64,000 nt of DNA. It comes from Equibacterium sp963662035 (GTDB taxonomy: Bacteria; Bacteroidota; Bacteroidia; Bacteroidales; UBA932). The stretch covers positions 1-64,000 of the forward strand of contig CAVLDO010000003.1 of the NCBI GenBank assembly GCA_963662035.1, in the 5' to 3' direction. Each line of letters begins with the position of its first letter. The stretch's first letter is position 1. Of this stretch, positions 50,153 through 58,747 are shown piece by piece. The translations under genes were made by a program, and so were the position numbers. A model generated the notes under the pieces. That model had not been told where the DNA came from. It saw only the letters and a program-made list of their open reading frames with translations, and did not search any database.

Positions 50153-51439
50153 ATGTCATTAAAAGTTCTTGTACTGGGCAGCGGCGGCCGCGAGCACGCC
50201 ATAGCCTGGAAAATCTCGCAAAGTGAAAGACTCTCAGCGCTTTACTGCCTGCCCGGAAATCCCGGTACGGCGGCTTTCGCCACCAATATCGATGCCGGCG
50301 TCAAGGACTTTGAAGCCATTGCGGCAGCCGTGGAGAAGCACGGGATAGATATGGTGGTGGTGGGCCCTGAAGACCCTCTGGTGATGGGCGTTGCAGACTT
50401 TCTGCACGAGAAGTTCCCCTCCCTTATGGTCATCGGCCCCGGAGCGTCGGGCGCCCGTCTGGAGGGCAGCAAGCAGTTCGCCAAAGATTTTATGGCGCGC
50501 CACTCGATTCCCACTGCGGCATACCGCGCCTTTACAGGCGAGATTCTCGCGCAGGCCAAGTCATTTCTGAGGACTCTGCAGCCACCCTACGTGCTCAAGG
50601 CTGACGGCCTTGCGGCGGGCAAGGGCGTGGTGATTCTCGATGATCTTGCCGCAGCGGATGCGGAACTTGAGGAGATGTTCTCCGGCAAATTCGGCACAGC
50701 ATCGTCAAAAGTGGTCATAGAGCAATATCTGAGCGGTATCGAACTCTCGGTATTTGTGCTCACCGACGGCCGCGACTATATGATTCTGCCCGAGGCCAAA
50801 GACTACAAGCGCATCGGCGAGGGCGACACCGGCCTCAACACCGGCGGTATGGGCTCGGTATCCCCCGTTCCCTTCGCGGGCGAAAGTTTTATGCGTAAGG
50901 TGGAAGAGCGCATAGTGCGCCCCACGATAGCCGGTCTGCAGAGCGACGGCATCCCCTACACGGGCTTCATATTCATAGGTCTGATGAATTGCGGCGGAGA
51001 CCCCTATGTGATTGAATACAATGTGCGTATGGGCGATCCCGAAACCGAGTCGGTGATGACCAGAATAAGCAGCGACCTGCTCGCGCATCTGGAGGCGGCC
51101 GCCCGCGGAGGTCTCGGCGGCGAGCATCTTGAGGTCAGCAGCCAGGCCGCTGTCACTGTGGTGATGGTCTCCGGCGGCTATCCGGGCCACTACAAGTCGC
51201 TGTATCCAATACACGGCATCGAGGACGCGTGCAGCCGCAAGGTGAATGTGTTCCAGATGGGCACGAAGCTCTCCGGCGGGGAGGTGGTCACCGGCGGCGG
51301 CCGCGTGCTCTGCGTCACCGCCAACGCCTCCGATATGCAGCACGCTGCGGAAAAGGCCTACAAAGCCCTGTCCGACATCGAGTTCAAGGATGCTTACCAC
51401 CGCGGCGACATCACTGCCGACCTTATGAAATATCTTTAG
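50153..51439 (+). CDS. purD: Phosphoribosylamine-glycine ligase (GAR synthetase)
   Basis: A 428-residue ATP-grasp enzyme for step 2 of purine synthesis. It begins VLGSGGREHAIAWKI, contains the ATP-grasp lysine region PPYVLKADGLAAGKGV, and the catalytic end EYNVRMGDPETESVM. Length and motifs are normal. It is followed by a membrane protein after 9 bases. Confidence 0.97.
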   Translation: MSLKVLVLGSGGREHAIAWKISQSERLSALYCLPGNPGTAAFATNIDAGVKDFEAIAAAVEKHGIDMVVVGPEDPLVMGVADFLHEKFPSLMVIGPGASGARLEGSKQFAKDFMARHSIPTAAYRAFTGEILAQAKSFLRTLQPPYVLKADGLAAGKGVVILDDLAAADAELEEMFSGKFGTASSKVVIEQYLSGIELSVFVLTDGRDYMILPEAKDYKRIGEGDTGLNTGGMGSVSPVPFAGESFMRKVEERIVRPTIAGLQSDGIPYTGFIFIGLMNCGGDPYVIEYNVRMGDPETESVMTRISSDLLAHLEAAARGGLGGEHLEVSSQAAVTVVMVSGGYPGHYKSLYPIHGIEDACSRKVNVFQMGTKLSGGEVVTGGGRVLCVTANASDMQHAAEKAYKALSDIEFKDAYHRGDITADLMKYL

Positions 51440-51448
51440 CACCAGGGG

Positions 51449-52378
51449 GTGAAACGGCATTTTGACATACGCAGATACCTGTATGTGCTGGTGATTTTCA
51501 CCGTCGTGCTCTACCTGCTCTCCACATTTCTGCCGGGCGGCGGCATCTCTGCCGTGAATGCGGCACTCGGGGCGATTTTCCTTGCAGCCTGCGCGGGAGT
51601 GGTATACCTTACCGTGGATTTCTTTGCCGTCACCATCAACTATGCGGCGCCGCTGGTGTTTGCCTGTCTGGCGCTCAGCTTCCCCTGTGCTGCGGTGTAC
51701 AGCCCGTTGTTGTGGGCCGCAGCCGCCCAGAGCCTTGCATTCTACCTTGCCGCCCGCTACTACGGCGGCGATGCCGACAACGACCGCGCCTTTCTGTACT
51801 GCGCCCTTGTTGCCGCGGCCTCGCTGATTTTCCCTCCGATGGTCTGGACGCTGCTTTTTCTTGTAACAATGAACATATCCACGGCGCCCGACAAGCCCCG
51901 TTTTCTGGTCTCCTGCGCTTTGGGATTCCTGCTGCCCCCCGCGGCATATCTTGCGTGCCGCTTTTTATGCGCAGACTTCAGGGAGGTGACGGCGCTGCTG
52001 CAGCAGTATTTTTCTGCGCTGGTTTCGCCGGCCGTGGATCTTGGGGCCAGCAGCGCGGCGCGGGTCATCAAGGTGCTGACGATAGCGGTGTGCTATGTGG
52101 TGTCGCTGGTCTCTTTTCTGCGCCGCAGCGCCGAATACAGCGTTTCCCACTCGCGGGTGATGACCTTTATCTTCGCCTACTGCTCCGTGATTGTGCTGCT
52201 GCTGATTCTGTTTCCGTCCGGTTGCCTGCCGATGAATGTGATGCTGGCGATGGTGCCGTTATCGCTGGTGATCTACGACTATCTGGTGTGGGGCGCCACC
52301 GATCGCGGCTGCCGCATCGCGGCGGCATTTCTGTCGCTGTCGCTGCTGCTGGAGTCGGCATTCCTTGTGCTTAAGTAA
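51449..52378 (+). CDS. Polytopic membrane protein of unknown function
   Basis: A 309-residue integral membrane protein with about eight or nine predicted transmembrane helices and short loops; GTG start at 51449, 9 bases after purD. It starts MKRHFDIRRYLYVLVIF. Arrangement is reminiscent of Bacteroidota DUF6427-like membrane proteins, but I cannot confirm the family. Its last 100 bases overlap the end of the antisense gene at 52279-52773, an unusually long convergent overlap. Confidence 0.7.
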   Translation: MKRHFDIRRYLYVLVIFTVVLYLLSTFLPGGGISAVNAALGAIFLAACAGVVYLTVDFFAVTINYAAPLVFACLALSFPCAAVYSPLLWAAAAQSLAFYLAARYYGGDADNDRAFLYCALVAAASLIFPPMVWTLLFLVTMNISTAPDKPRFLVSCALGFLLPPAAYLACRFLCADFREVTALLQQYFSALVSPAVDLGASSAARVIKVLTIAVCYVVSLVSFLRRSAEYSVSHSRVMTFIFAYCSVIVLLLILFPSGCLPMNVMLAMVPLSLVIYDYLVWGATDRGCRIAAAFLSLSLLLESAFLVLK

Positions 52379-52773
52379 AGCCGCAGCAGGGCGGGGTAGC
52401 GCTCCTCCATCACCTCCGGGCAATACTTTGACAGAAAGTGCAGCTCCGCACTGTCAAAGGGGCGCGTTTCAAGCAAATGCCACATAAGCCCCCCGAAGTC
52501 GCTCAGATGAGGCGGCTCGGCGGCCACCCGGGCGGTGAGCGCCTTCATCCGGGTGCGGACCACGCGGCGCAGCGTCACCTTCTCCCCGCAGAGTATCAGC
52601 TTGTCGTACAGTTTTTGTGGGGACATAATGCGTTGCCTGTAAAAGAGATTCACAAGCGAGTATCTCACCAGATCTTTGCAGGTGTTTATGTCAATGCCGT
52701 AGCGCTCCTTGTAGAAGGTGCGGATATCTTCTTCCGAGACAAACTCGTGTTTTGATGTGCTGCAGGTGTTCAT
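52279..52773 (-). CDS. Hypothetical protein, Bacteroidales type
   Basis: A 164-residue soluble protein with a Cys/Ser-rich start, then a mostly helical middle (EDIRTFYKERYGIDI, YDKLILCGEKVTLRRVV, MWHLLETRPFDSAELHFLSKY). No family recognised. The last about 30 residues (Ser/Asp/Arg-rich, ending in VAPHTR) are encoded entirely within the opposing membrane-protein gene, and look like an overrun past an original stop. A strong terminator upstream separates it from the PUR-like gene. Confidence 0.6.
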   Translation of the reverse strand: MNTCSTSKHEFVSEEDIRTFYKERYGIDINTCKDLVRYSLVNLFYRQRIMSPQKLYDKLILCGEKVTLRRVVRTRMKALTARVAAEPPHLSDFGGLMWHLLETRPFDSAELHFLSKYCPEVMEERYPALLRLYLSTRNADSSSSDSDRNAAAMRQPRSVAPHTR

Positions 52774-52785
52774 AAACGCAAGTTA

Positions 52786-52817
52786 ATAAAAAAACGCCCC
52801 GCGAGAAAGCGGGGCGC
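52786..52817 (-). terminator. Intrinsic terminator after the PUR-like gene
   Basis: A perfect 8-base stem CGCCCCGC/GCGGGGCG (52795-52802 with 52809-52816), followed on the minus strand by seven T. Confidence 0.93.
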
Positions 52818-52840
52818 CGTATGTCCAAAGTTTCCGGCTG

Positions 52841-53221
52841 CTAAAGCTCGTCAAAATCGACCTCCTGGTAGCCGTTCTCCCCCTTGCGGGAGGGAGCCTC
52901 CCCTCTGGAGTAGCCGTCGCTGTAGGGCCGGGCCTCTGTCACGGGGCAACGCTCTTTGATATAGTCGATAACTTCTTTCAACCCTTCGGAGAATTTTTCA
53001 AAATCTTCCTTGTAAAGGAAAATCTTGTGTTTGTCGTAAACATACTTGCCATCATTCTCGATCTTACGCTTGCTCTCCGTGATGGTCAGATAGTAATCGT
53101 TGCCTTTCGTGGCCTTTACGTCAAAGAAATAAGTACGCTTGCCAGCCCTCACAGGCTTGGAAAATACGTCATCGCTGCCGCGCTCCTGACTCTTTGCATT
53201 TTCATAATCTTCAAAATACAT
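52841..53221 (-). CDS. PUR-alpha-like nucleic-acid-binding protein (DUF3276)
   Basis: A 126-residue protein with one PUR repeat: DDVFSKPVRAGKRTYFFDVKATKGNDYYLTITESK followed by helix FEKFSEGLKEVIDYI. PUR domains bind single-stranded, purine-rich DNA or RNA; the Borrelia member BpuR represses genes. The C terminus is acidic and disordered. I chose the ATG at 53221 (MYFEDYENAK) over the longer 53269 start, which would extend into the -7 box at 53248-53255. It is divergent from nusB across 80 bases. Confidence 0.85.
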   Translation of the reverse strand: MYFEDYENAKSQERGSDDVFSKPVRAGKRTYFFDVKATKGNDYYLTITESKRKIENDGKYVYDKHKIFLYKEDFEKFSEGLKEVIDYIKERCPVTEARPYSDGYSRGEAPSRKGENGYQEVDFDEL

Positions 53222-53247
53222 AGCGATCTTTTTTAAAATTCTCCTAA

Positions 53248-53255
53248 CAAAGATA
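53248..53255 (-). promoter_or_regulatory. -7 promoter box (TATCTTTG) of the PUR-like gene
   Basis: An exact minus-strand consensus 26 bases before the chosen ATG at 53221. Confidence 0.65.
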
Positions 53256-53275
53256 ATTTTTTTATCCATAAAACC

Positions 53276-53283
53276 TATCTTTG
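53276..53283 (+). promoter_or_regulatory. -7 promoter box (TATCTTTG) of nusB
   Basis: An exact plus-strand consensus 18 bases before the nusB ATG, back to back with the promoter of the PUR-like gene. Confidence 0.65.
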
Positions 53284-53301
53284 TGAAAATAAATCTTTCA
53301 T

Positions 53302-54258
53302 ATGCTTAATCGCCGGTTAATCCGTATCAAGGTTTTCAAAGTTCTTTTTGCGGCCGAATCTTGCGGCACCGCGCTCCTTTCTGCGGCAGAAAAAGAGCTT
53401 CTGCTCTCCTGCGAGAGGACGCTTGATCTCTATTATTTCCTGCTGAACCTCTGCCCCGCAATCTGCCGTCTGGCCGGCAGCAAAGTGGAGGCGGGCAAAA
53501 ATAAATTCAATCCCACAGAGGGCGAACTCAACGCCAGCACCCGGCTGGCTGACAACCGCTTTGCCGCGCTCCTCTCTGGGAATGAGGACTTTGAGAAGAT
53601 GTGCACCAAGAAGGGCTTCGTGTGGGACGAATACGATGTGCTGCTCAAGAAGCTCTATGCGGCGGCCGTATCTTCCCAGTATTATCAGGAGTATATGTCC
53701 GCAGAGGAAGATTCGCTTGAAAACGACTGCCGGTTCTTCACCAACTTTTTTGCAGAAGAGCTGGAAGACGAGGAGATGCTCCGCGATATGCTGGAAGAGA
53801 AGTCGGTCTATTGGGCCGATGACCTGGGCTTTGTGCTGAACGTGATAATCAAGGACCTCGAGCAGGTCGGCGGCGGCGCTTCTGTGCCCCGGCACAGGGT
53901 TTTTCTCAAAGACGACGACCGAACCTTCGCCCTGCAGTTGCTTGCGGCCTCGATGGGGCACTTCGACGAGTACCTCAAGTTGATGCAGACGAACGTCCCC
54001 AACTGGGACCCCGAACGCATAGTGCGGGTGGACTCGATGCTGGTGGTGATGGGCATCGCGGAGGCCGTGACCTTCCCCAGCATCCCCATCAAGGTTACAA
54101 TCAACGAATATGTCGACATTTCCAAGTTCTACAGCACCCCCAACAGCCACACCTTTGTAAACGGGCTGCTGGATGTGATTCTGCACAAGATGCAGGAGAG
54201 CGGCGAGATTGTAAAGAGCGGCCGCGGACTCTACACCGGCACTCCCAAAAAAGAATAA
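53302..54258 (+). CDS. nusB: Transcription antitermination factor NusB, extended form
   Basis: A 318-residue protein. The NusB RNA-binding helical domain is recognised in the C-terminal third (about 205-310): MLVVMGIAEAVTFPSIPIKVTINEYVDISKFYSTPNSHTFVNG with the typical INEYV(D/E)ISK motif. The N-terminal about 200 residues are an acidic helical extension absent from E. coli NusB (139 residues) but usual in Bacteroidota. With NusE/S10 it supports rRNA transcription. It heads the nusB-yajC-ybbR-coaE run. Confidence 0.93.
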   Translation: MLNRRLIRIKVFKVLFAAESCGTALLSAAEKELLLSCERTLDLYYFLLNLCPAICRLAGSKVEAGKNKFNPTEGELNASTRLADNRFAALLSGNEDFEKMCTKKGFVWDEYDVLLKKLYAAAVSSQYYQEYMSAEEDSLENDCRFFTNFFAEELEDEEMLRDMLEEKSVYWADDLGFVLNVIIKDLEQVGGGASVPRHRVFLKDDDRTFALQLLAASMGHFDEYLKLMQTNVPNWDPERIVRVDSMLVVMGIAEAVTFPSIPIKVTINEYVDISKFYSTPNSHTFVNGLLDVILHKMQESGEIVKSGRGLYTGTPKKE

Positions 54259-54277
54259 TCAATAACAAGAGTAAAAT

Positions 54278-54601
54278 ATGAGATTCCTTACAATTATGCT
54301 GCAGGCAGGTTCTGCAGCCCCTGCGCAGCAGGGAGGCAACTGGTCCTTTTTCATTATGATCGTGCTGCTCTTTCTGGTGATGTGGCTCTTTATGATCCGC
54401 CCCCAGCAGAAGAAGCAGAAAGAGATGGAGAAGTTCCGCAAAGAACTTCAGAAAGGAGACAAGGTGGTCACTATCGGCGGCATCTACGGCAAGGTGGAGA
54501 GCATATCCGAGAACACCGCCACCATCGAGGTGGACAAAGGCGTTATGCTCAAGGTGGACAAGGCTTCCCTTGTAAAAGACTTCAGCGACACTCAGCGGTA
54601 G
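54278..54601 (+). CDS. yajC: Preprotein translocase accessory subunit YajC
   Basis: A 107-residue protein with one transmembrane helix (about 24-45, WSFFIMIVLLFLVMWLFMI) and the family motif MIRPQQKKQKE directly after it. The remaining soluble part matches the conserved GDKVVTIGGIYGKVESI. It works with SecDF at the translocon. The position 19 bases after nusB and 3 bases before ybbR is typical of the phylum. Confidence 0.96.
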   Translation: MRFLTIMLQAGSAAPAQQGGNWSFFIMIVLLFLVMWLFMIRPQQKKQKEMEKFRKELQKGDKVVTIGGIYGKVESISENTATIEVDKGVMLKVDKASLVKDFSDTQR

Positions 54602-54604
54602 GCG

Positions 54605-55570
54605 GTGCACCGCAAACAGATAATCGGGTCGGGAAAAGAGTGGGCGGTTTTTCTGCTCTCTCTCTTTCTGGCGTGTGCCGTGTGGTTTATTCACAGCATG
54701 TCGCTGCGCTACACCGTGCCCGTCAAGTTCCGGGTAGGCATAGTCACCGATCTGGAGGGGTATGCACCGGAGGCCACGAGTTCCGAGGTGCTGGTGGCGG
54801 CAGTCACCGGCACGGGATTTACCATAGTGAGTCTGCGGCATTCGGCAGGGAGTGTGCGCAACGTCAACCTCAAAGTGCCTGGGAGCAAGCTCTCTGCCGT
54901 GGCGGGGCAGCCCAATCTTTTCGAGGCTTCTCCCCGCGAGCTCGGCGAGGAGCTGTATCAGGCGCTCGGGGCCAAAATCACCATCAACAGCTATGACACC
55001 GACCGCCTCACCTTCAAGATGACCCCGAGGCGGCACAGAAAGGTGCCGGTGGTGCTGCAGAGCAAGATTTTCTGCAAAAGCCAGTATATGATGGCATCGG
55101 AAATACGCCTTACCCCCGATTCGGTAGCGGTTTACGGCGATGCGGCAATCATAGACAATGTGGCCTATGTAGAGAGCGAACAGGTGTCGCGGTTCAATGC
55201 CGACGCGCCGCTTTCGGGCAAGGTGCGCCTCAGGCCGGTGAAAGGGGTCGAGATGTCGTCCCCGCAGGTGGAGTACCGTATAGATATAGTGCGTTATGTG
55301 GAATTCTCCGCAGAGGTGGAGTTCTCTCTGCTTGGCGGCCCCAAGAGGGAGCACATTCTCATAAACCCCTCTTCTGGTGTGGTGCGCTACCGCATCCCCT
55401 ACAATCTTGCCTCCGGTGAGGTCAATCCCCCCACTTTTGTGGTACGTTACAGCGATTTTGCCGCCTCACGCTCCGGAGCAGTGGTGCCGGCCCTCTACAG
55501 CGCCCCGGAAGGGATGCTCTCCTACGAGCTGGATCCCCCGGCGGTGGAGTGTATGGCGTTGGAATTTTGA
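54605..55570 (+). CDS. YbbR-like domain protein
   Basis: A 321-residue membrane-anchored protein starting at GTG 54605. A single N-terminal helix (about 13-33) is followed by YbbR-like beta domains (about 40-270), with strands such as YTVPVKFRVGI and SGKVRLRPVKGVEM. YbbR domains in other bacteria bind and regulate the CdaA diadenylate cyclase; that link here is inference. Its end overlaps the first possible coaE start by 22 bases. Confidence 0.85.
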   Translation: MHRKQIIGSGKEWAVFLLSLFLACAVWFIHSMSLRYTVPVKFRVGIVTDLEGYAPEATSSEVLVAAVTGTGFTIVSLRHSAGSVRNVNLKVPGSKLSAVAGQPNLFEASPRELGEELYQALGAKITINSYDTDRLTFKMTPRRHRKVPVVLQSKIFCKSQYMMASEIRLTPDSVAVYGDAAIIDNVAYVESEQVSRFNADAPLSGKVRLRPVKGVEMSSPQVEYRIDIVRYVEFSAEVEFSLLGGPKREHILINPSSGVVRYRIPYNLASGEVNPPTFVVRYSDFAASRSGAVVPALYSAPEGMLSYELDPPAVECMALEF

Positions 55571-56196
55571 CAGCCGTAGTGAAGAAGACCGTCATAGGCT
55601 GCACCGGCGGCATAGGGAGCGGCAAGTCTGCCATCGCGGGGGCTTTTGCCGCTCTTGGAATACCCGCTTATGACTGCGACAGCGCCGCCAAGGCGCTCTA
55701 CCGCACCGACCGCGACCTGTGCCGGGCGGTGGCCGGCGTGCTGGGGCCGCAGGTGCTGCAGAGCAACGGAACTCTCTCCACGCGGGCTATGGCGGCCGGA
55801 ATATTCGCCGACCGGCGGCTGCTGGAGAAGGTGGAGGCCATTGTCCATCCGGCGGTGGGGGAGGACTTCAGAAAGTGGGCGGCGCGCCAGAAGTCTGCCA
55901 TCGTGATAATGGAGTCGGCCATTTTGCTTGAAAAGCCTTTTTTTGATAATTTTGCCGATTATACGATTACCGTTTCGGCCCCCGAAGAGGTGCGCATCGC
56001 ACGCGTCATATCCCGTGACGGAGCCACCCGCGAGCAGGTTGAGGCCCGTCTGGCCAACCAGTGGAGCGATGCTCAGCGCGAGCGCAAGGCCGACGCAGTG
56101 ATCGTGACCGACGACCGCACCCCGGTGCTGCCGCGCATTTTGGAACTTATAGAAACTTTGAAACAGACAACTTATAACTATGGCAATCGATCTTAA
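55549..56196 (+). CDS. coaE: Dephospho-CoA kinase
   Basis: A P-loop kinase for the last step of coenzyme A synthesis. Walker A is GCTGGIGSGKS (17-27 from the ATG), followed by AFAALGIPAYDCDSAAKALY with the substrate Asp, and lid helix residues ISRDGATREQVEARLANQ. 215 residues from the ATG at 55549; a GTG at 55579 (205 residues) starts closer to the P-loop and may be the real start. Start is uncertain because of the overlap with ybbR. It overlaps DUF5606 by 17 bases. Confidence 0.92.
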   Translation: MYGVGILTAVVKKTVIGCTGGIGSGKSAIAGAFAALGIPAYDCDSAAKALYRTDRDLCRAVAGVLGPQVLQSNGTLSTRAMAAGIFADRRLLEKVEAIVHPAVGEDFRKWAARQKSAIVIMESAILLEKPFFDNFADYTITVSAPEEVRIARVISRDGATREQVEARLANQWSDAQRERKADAVIVTDDRTPVLPRILELIETLKQTTYNYGNRS

Positions 56197-56617
56197 GAAA
56201 ATACTTGCGATATCGGGCAAGCCCGGTTTGTATGAATATGTCGCACAGGCCAAGAACGGCTTTATCGTGGAGGCCGTGGAGAGCAAACAGCGCAGCGCTG
56301 TGCCCGCCACCGCCAAGGTAACCACTCTGGCGGATGTCTCCATCTACACCGACGATGGCGAGGCCGCCCTCAAGCAGGTGCTGGAGAGTATGCGCGATGC
56401 CCTCGGTGGCGAGGTTGCGATGAGCAGCAAGTCCGACACCGAGCAGATCAAGACCTTCTTTGCAAAGGTGCTTCCCACCTACGACCGCGACCGCTTCTAT
56501 GTGTCCCATATGAAGAAGGTTCTGGACTGGTACAACCATCTCGCAAAATTCGCTTCTCTCGACTTTGAGAAGGATGAGGAGCCGGCAGGCGAAGAAAACG
56601 AAAAAACCGCTGAATAA
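56180..56617 (+). CDS. DUF5606 protein
   Basis: A 145-residue soluble protein: a Tudor/SH3-like start (MAIDLKKILAISGKPGLYEYVAQAKNGFIVEAV), a helical middle and an acidic C-terminal tail (EKDEEPAGEENEKTAE). It matches a Bacteroidota-only family without known function. It overlaps coaE by 17 bases and precedes rimO by 3. Confidence 0.88.
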   Translation: MAIDLKKILAISGKPGLYEYVAQAKNGFIVEAVESKQRSAVPATAKVTTLADVSIYTDDGEAALKQVLESMRDALGGEVAMSSKSDTEQIKTFFAKVLPTYDRDRFYVSHMKKVLDWYNHLAKFASLDFEKDEEPAGEENEKTAE

Positions 56618-56620
56618 GTC

Positions 56621-57919
56621 TTGAAAGTTCAACTGATCACGCTGGGCTGCTCAAAGAACAGGGTCGATTCCGAGCACCTGCTCTCTCAGATAGCAGCTTC
56701 AGGCATTGAAATATGCCCGGAGGAGGCTCCGCTTGACGGCGGAGCTGATGTCGTGATTCTGAACACCTGCGGCTTTATTGCCGATGCCAAACAGGAGTCG
56801 GTGGAGGCCATTATGCGCGCCGTCAAGGCCAAGAACGAAGGGCTGATAAGCAAAATATATGTGTTCGGATGCCTCTCTCAGCGCTATCCGGCGGACCTCA
56901 GGGGCGAGATTCCGGAGGTGGACGGCTTTTTCGGAGCCAACGACCATCAGGCGCTGCTTGCGGCCCTCGGGGTCAGGTATTCCGCAGCACTGCAGACCCG
57001 CCGCCATCTGACCACCCCGCACCACTACGCCTACCTCAAGATTTCCGAGGGGTGCGACCGCCGGTGCGCCTACTGCGCAATTCCAGGCATACGCGGCCCG
57101 CACGTGTCGGTGGATATGGACACGCTGGTAGAGGAGGCAAGGCTTCTCGCAGCCCAGGGGGTACGCGAGCTGATAGTGGTGGCTCAGGACACCACCTATT
57201 ACGGCCTCGATCTCTACCGCAGGCGGATGGTGGCTCCTCTGCTGGAGCGGCTTTCGGCAGTTGAGGGAATCGAGTGGATAAGGCTTCACTACAGCTATCC
57301 CGAGGCCTTCCCCGACGACCTGCTGGATGTGATGGCCGCCAATCCCAAAATCTGCAAATATATAGACATACCCCTGCAGCATTGCTCGCAAAAGGTGCTG
57401 GAGGCGATGCGCCGCCCCTCCGACGAGAAGCAGATGCGCGCCCTGGTGGAGAAATTCCGCGCCAGAGTGCCCGGCGTGGCCCTGCGCACCACAATGATTG
57501 TGGGGCACCCAGGCGAGGGGGAGCGGGAATTCGGACAGTTGCTGGGCTTTGTCAAGGATATGCGTTTCGAAAGGCTCGGTGCCTTCACCTACAGCGAAGA
57601 GGAGGGGACATACGGCGCCATCAACTATAAGGATTCGGTTCCGGAGCGCGTAAAGCAGGAGCGCTACGACCGCCTGATGGAGCTGCAGAGCGGCATTTCG
57701 CTCGACTACAACCTCTCCCGCATCGGCTCCTCAGAGCGGGTGATAGTGGATTCGTTTGAAAACGGCAGCCTGCTCTGCCGCACGCAGAAGGAGTCCCCGG
57801 AGGTTGACGGCCAGGTGATAGTGGAGGTCAAGTCGGCCCCCGCATCGCTCAAGGGCAGTTTCATTAATGTAAAAATCACAGGAGCGGACTATTACGACCT
57901 CTCCGCAGAAATCGCATAA
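56621..57919 (+). CDS. rimO: Ribosomal protein S12 methylthiotransferase
   Basis: A 432-residue radical SAM enzyme that attaches a methylthio group to an aspartate of ribosomal protein S12. It has the N-terminal MTTase domain cysteines Cys10 (LGCSKN), Cys50 (NTCGF) and Cys84 (FGCLSQRY) for the auxiliary cluster, radical SAM Cys145, 149 and 152 (CDRRCAYC), and a C-terminal TRAM domain. The start is TTG (56621), 3 bases after DUF5606, giving KVQLITLGC. This is the RimO (not MiaB) subtype because of the GCSKNRVDSEH start. Confidence 0.96.
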   Translation: MKVQLITLGCSKNRVDSEHLLSQIAASGIEICPEEAPLDGGADVVILNTCGFIADAKQESVEAIMRAVKAKNEGLISKIYVFGCLSQRYPADLRGEIPEVDGFFGANDHQALLAALGVRYSAALQTRRHLTTPHHYAYLKISEGCDRRCAYCAIPGIRGPHVSVDMDTLVEEARLLAAQGVRELIVVAQDTTYYGLDLYRRRMVAPLLERLSAVEGIEWIRLHYSYPEAFPDDLLDVMAANPKICKYIDIPLQHCSQKVLEAMRRPSDEKQMRALVEKFRARVPGVALRTTMIVGHPGEGEREFGQLLGFVKDMRFERLGAFTYSEEEGTYGAINYKDSVPERVKQERYDRLMELQSGISLDYNLSRIGSSERVIVDSFENGSLLCRTQKESPEVDGQVIVEVKSAPASLKGSFINVKITGADYYDLSAEIA

Positions 57920-57922
57920 GTT

Positions 57923-58666
57923 ATGATGCTTAAAGGACAATCGGCCCTGATTACAGGGGGCACCCGGGGAATAGGCAAGGCTATAGCGCTCAAATTTGCA
58001 GCGGAAGGGGCGGATGTGGCGTTCTGCTACATCTCTTCCGACGCTGCGGCCCAGAGCACCAAGGCAGAACTGGAGCAGTTCGGCGTCAGGGCTCTCGCCC
58101 TGCGATGCGACGTTTCGGACACCGGCGCGGCCCGGGCTGCGGTAAAGGAGGTTTTGGAGGCCTTCGGCAAGATTGACATTCTGGTGAACAATGCCGGCAT
58201 CACCCGCGACGGGCTGCTGGTGCGTCTTGACGAGCAGGCCTGGGACGATGTCATCCGCGTCAATCTCAAGAGCGTGTACAACTTCTGCAATGCCGCCGTG
58301 CCCGCAATGATGCGCGCCCGCAAGGGCTGCATAGTGAACGTGAGCAGCGTCGCCGGGCTGCACGGGAATGCGGGCCAGTGCAACTACTCGGCCTCCAAGG
58401 GGGCGATAGTGGCCTTTACCCGAACTCTGGCAAAGGAGGTCGGCCCCAGAAACATCCGCGTGAATGCGGTGGCTCCCGGCTTTATCCTCACCGATATGAC
58501 CCGGAATATGCCGGAAGATGTCCTCTCCAAGTGGATAGACAACATCCCGCTGCGCCGCGGAGGCACTCCTGAAGATGTGGCGGATGTCTGCTGCTTTCTC
58601 TGCAGCGATATGTCGGCTTATGTCTCCGGACAGGTGATTACAATAGACGGTGCAATGTTTGCCTGA
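57923..58666 (+). CDS. fabG: 3-oxoacyl-ACP reductase
   Basis: A 247-residue short-chain dehydrogenase for NADPH-dependent reduction in fatty acid synthesis. The cofactor motif TGGTRGIGKA is at 11-20, NNAG at about 89-92, and the triad Ser142 (VNVSSVAG), Tyr155 and Lys159 (YSASK) is intact, as is the end VSGQVITIDGAMFA. It begins with two successive ATGs; I take the first. It is the last gene of the run starting at nusB. Confidence 0.93.
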   Translation: MMLKGQSALITGGTRGIGKAIALKFAAEGADVAFCYISSDAAAQSTKAELEQFGVRALALRCDVSDTGAARAAVKEVLEAFGKIDILVNNAGITRDGLLVRLDEQAWDDVIRVNLKSVYNFCNAAVPAMMRARKGCIVNVSSVAGLHGNAGQCNYSASKGAIVAFTRTLAKEVGPRNIRVNAVAPGFILTDMTRNMPEDVLSKWIDNIPLRRGGTPEDVADVCCFLCSDMSAYVSGQVITIDGAMFA

Positions 58667-58747
58667 TGGGCGGATATGTCATTTTGTCTTAAAACGGGCT
58701 TTGGCAGATAATTTGCCTTGCCGTCCTGCAAAAAGAATTAAAATAGT

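Noticed and set aside
58667..58747. CIRCE or similar heat-shock operator before grpE
   Set aside because: No TTAGCACTC-type inverted repeat is visible in this gap.
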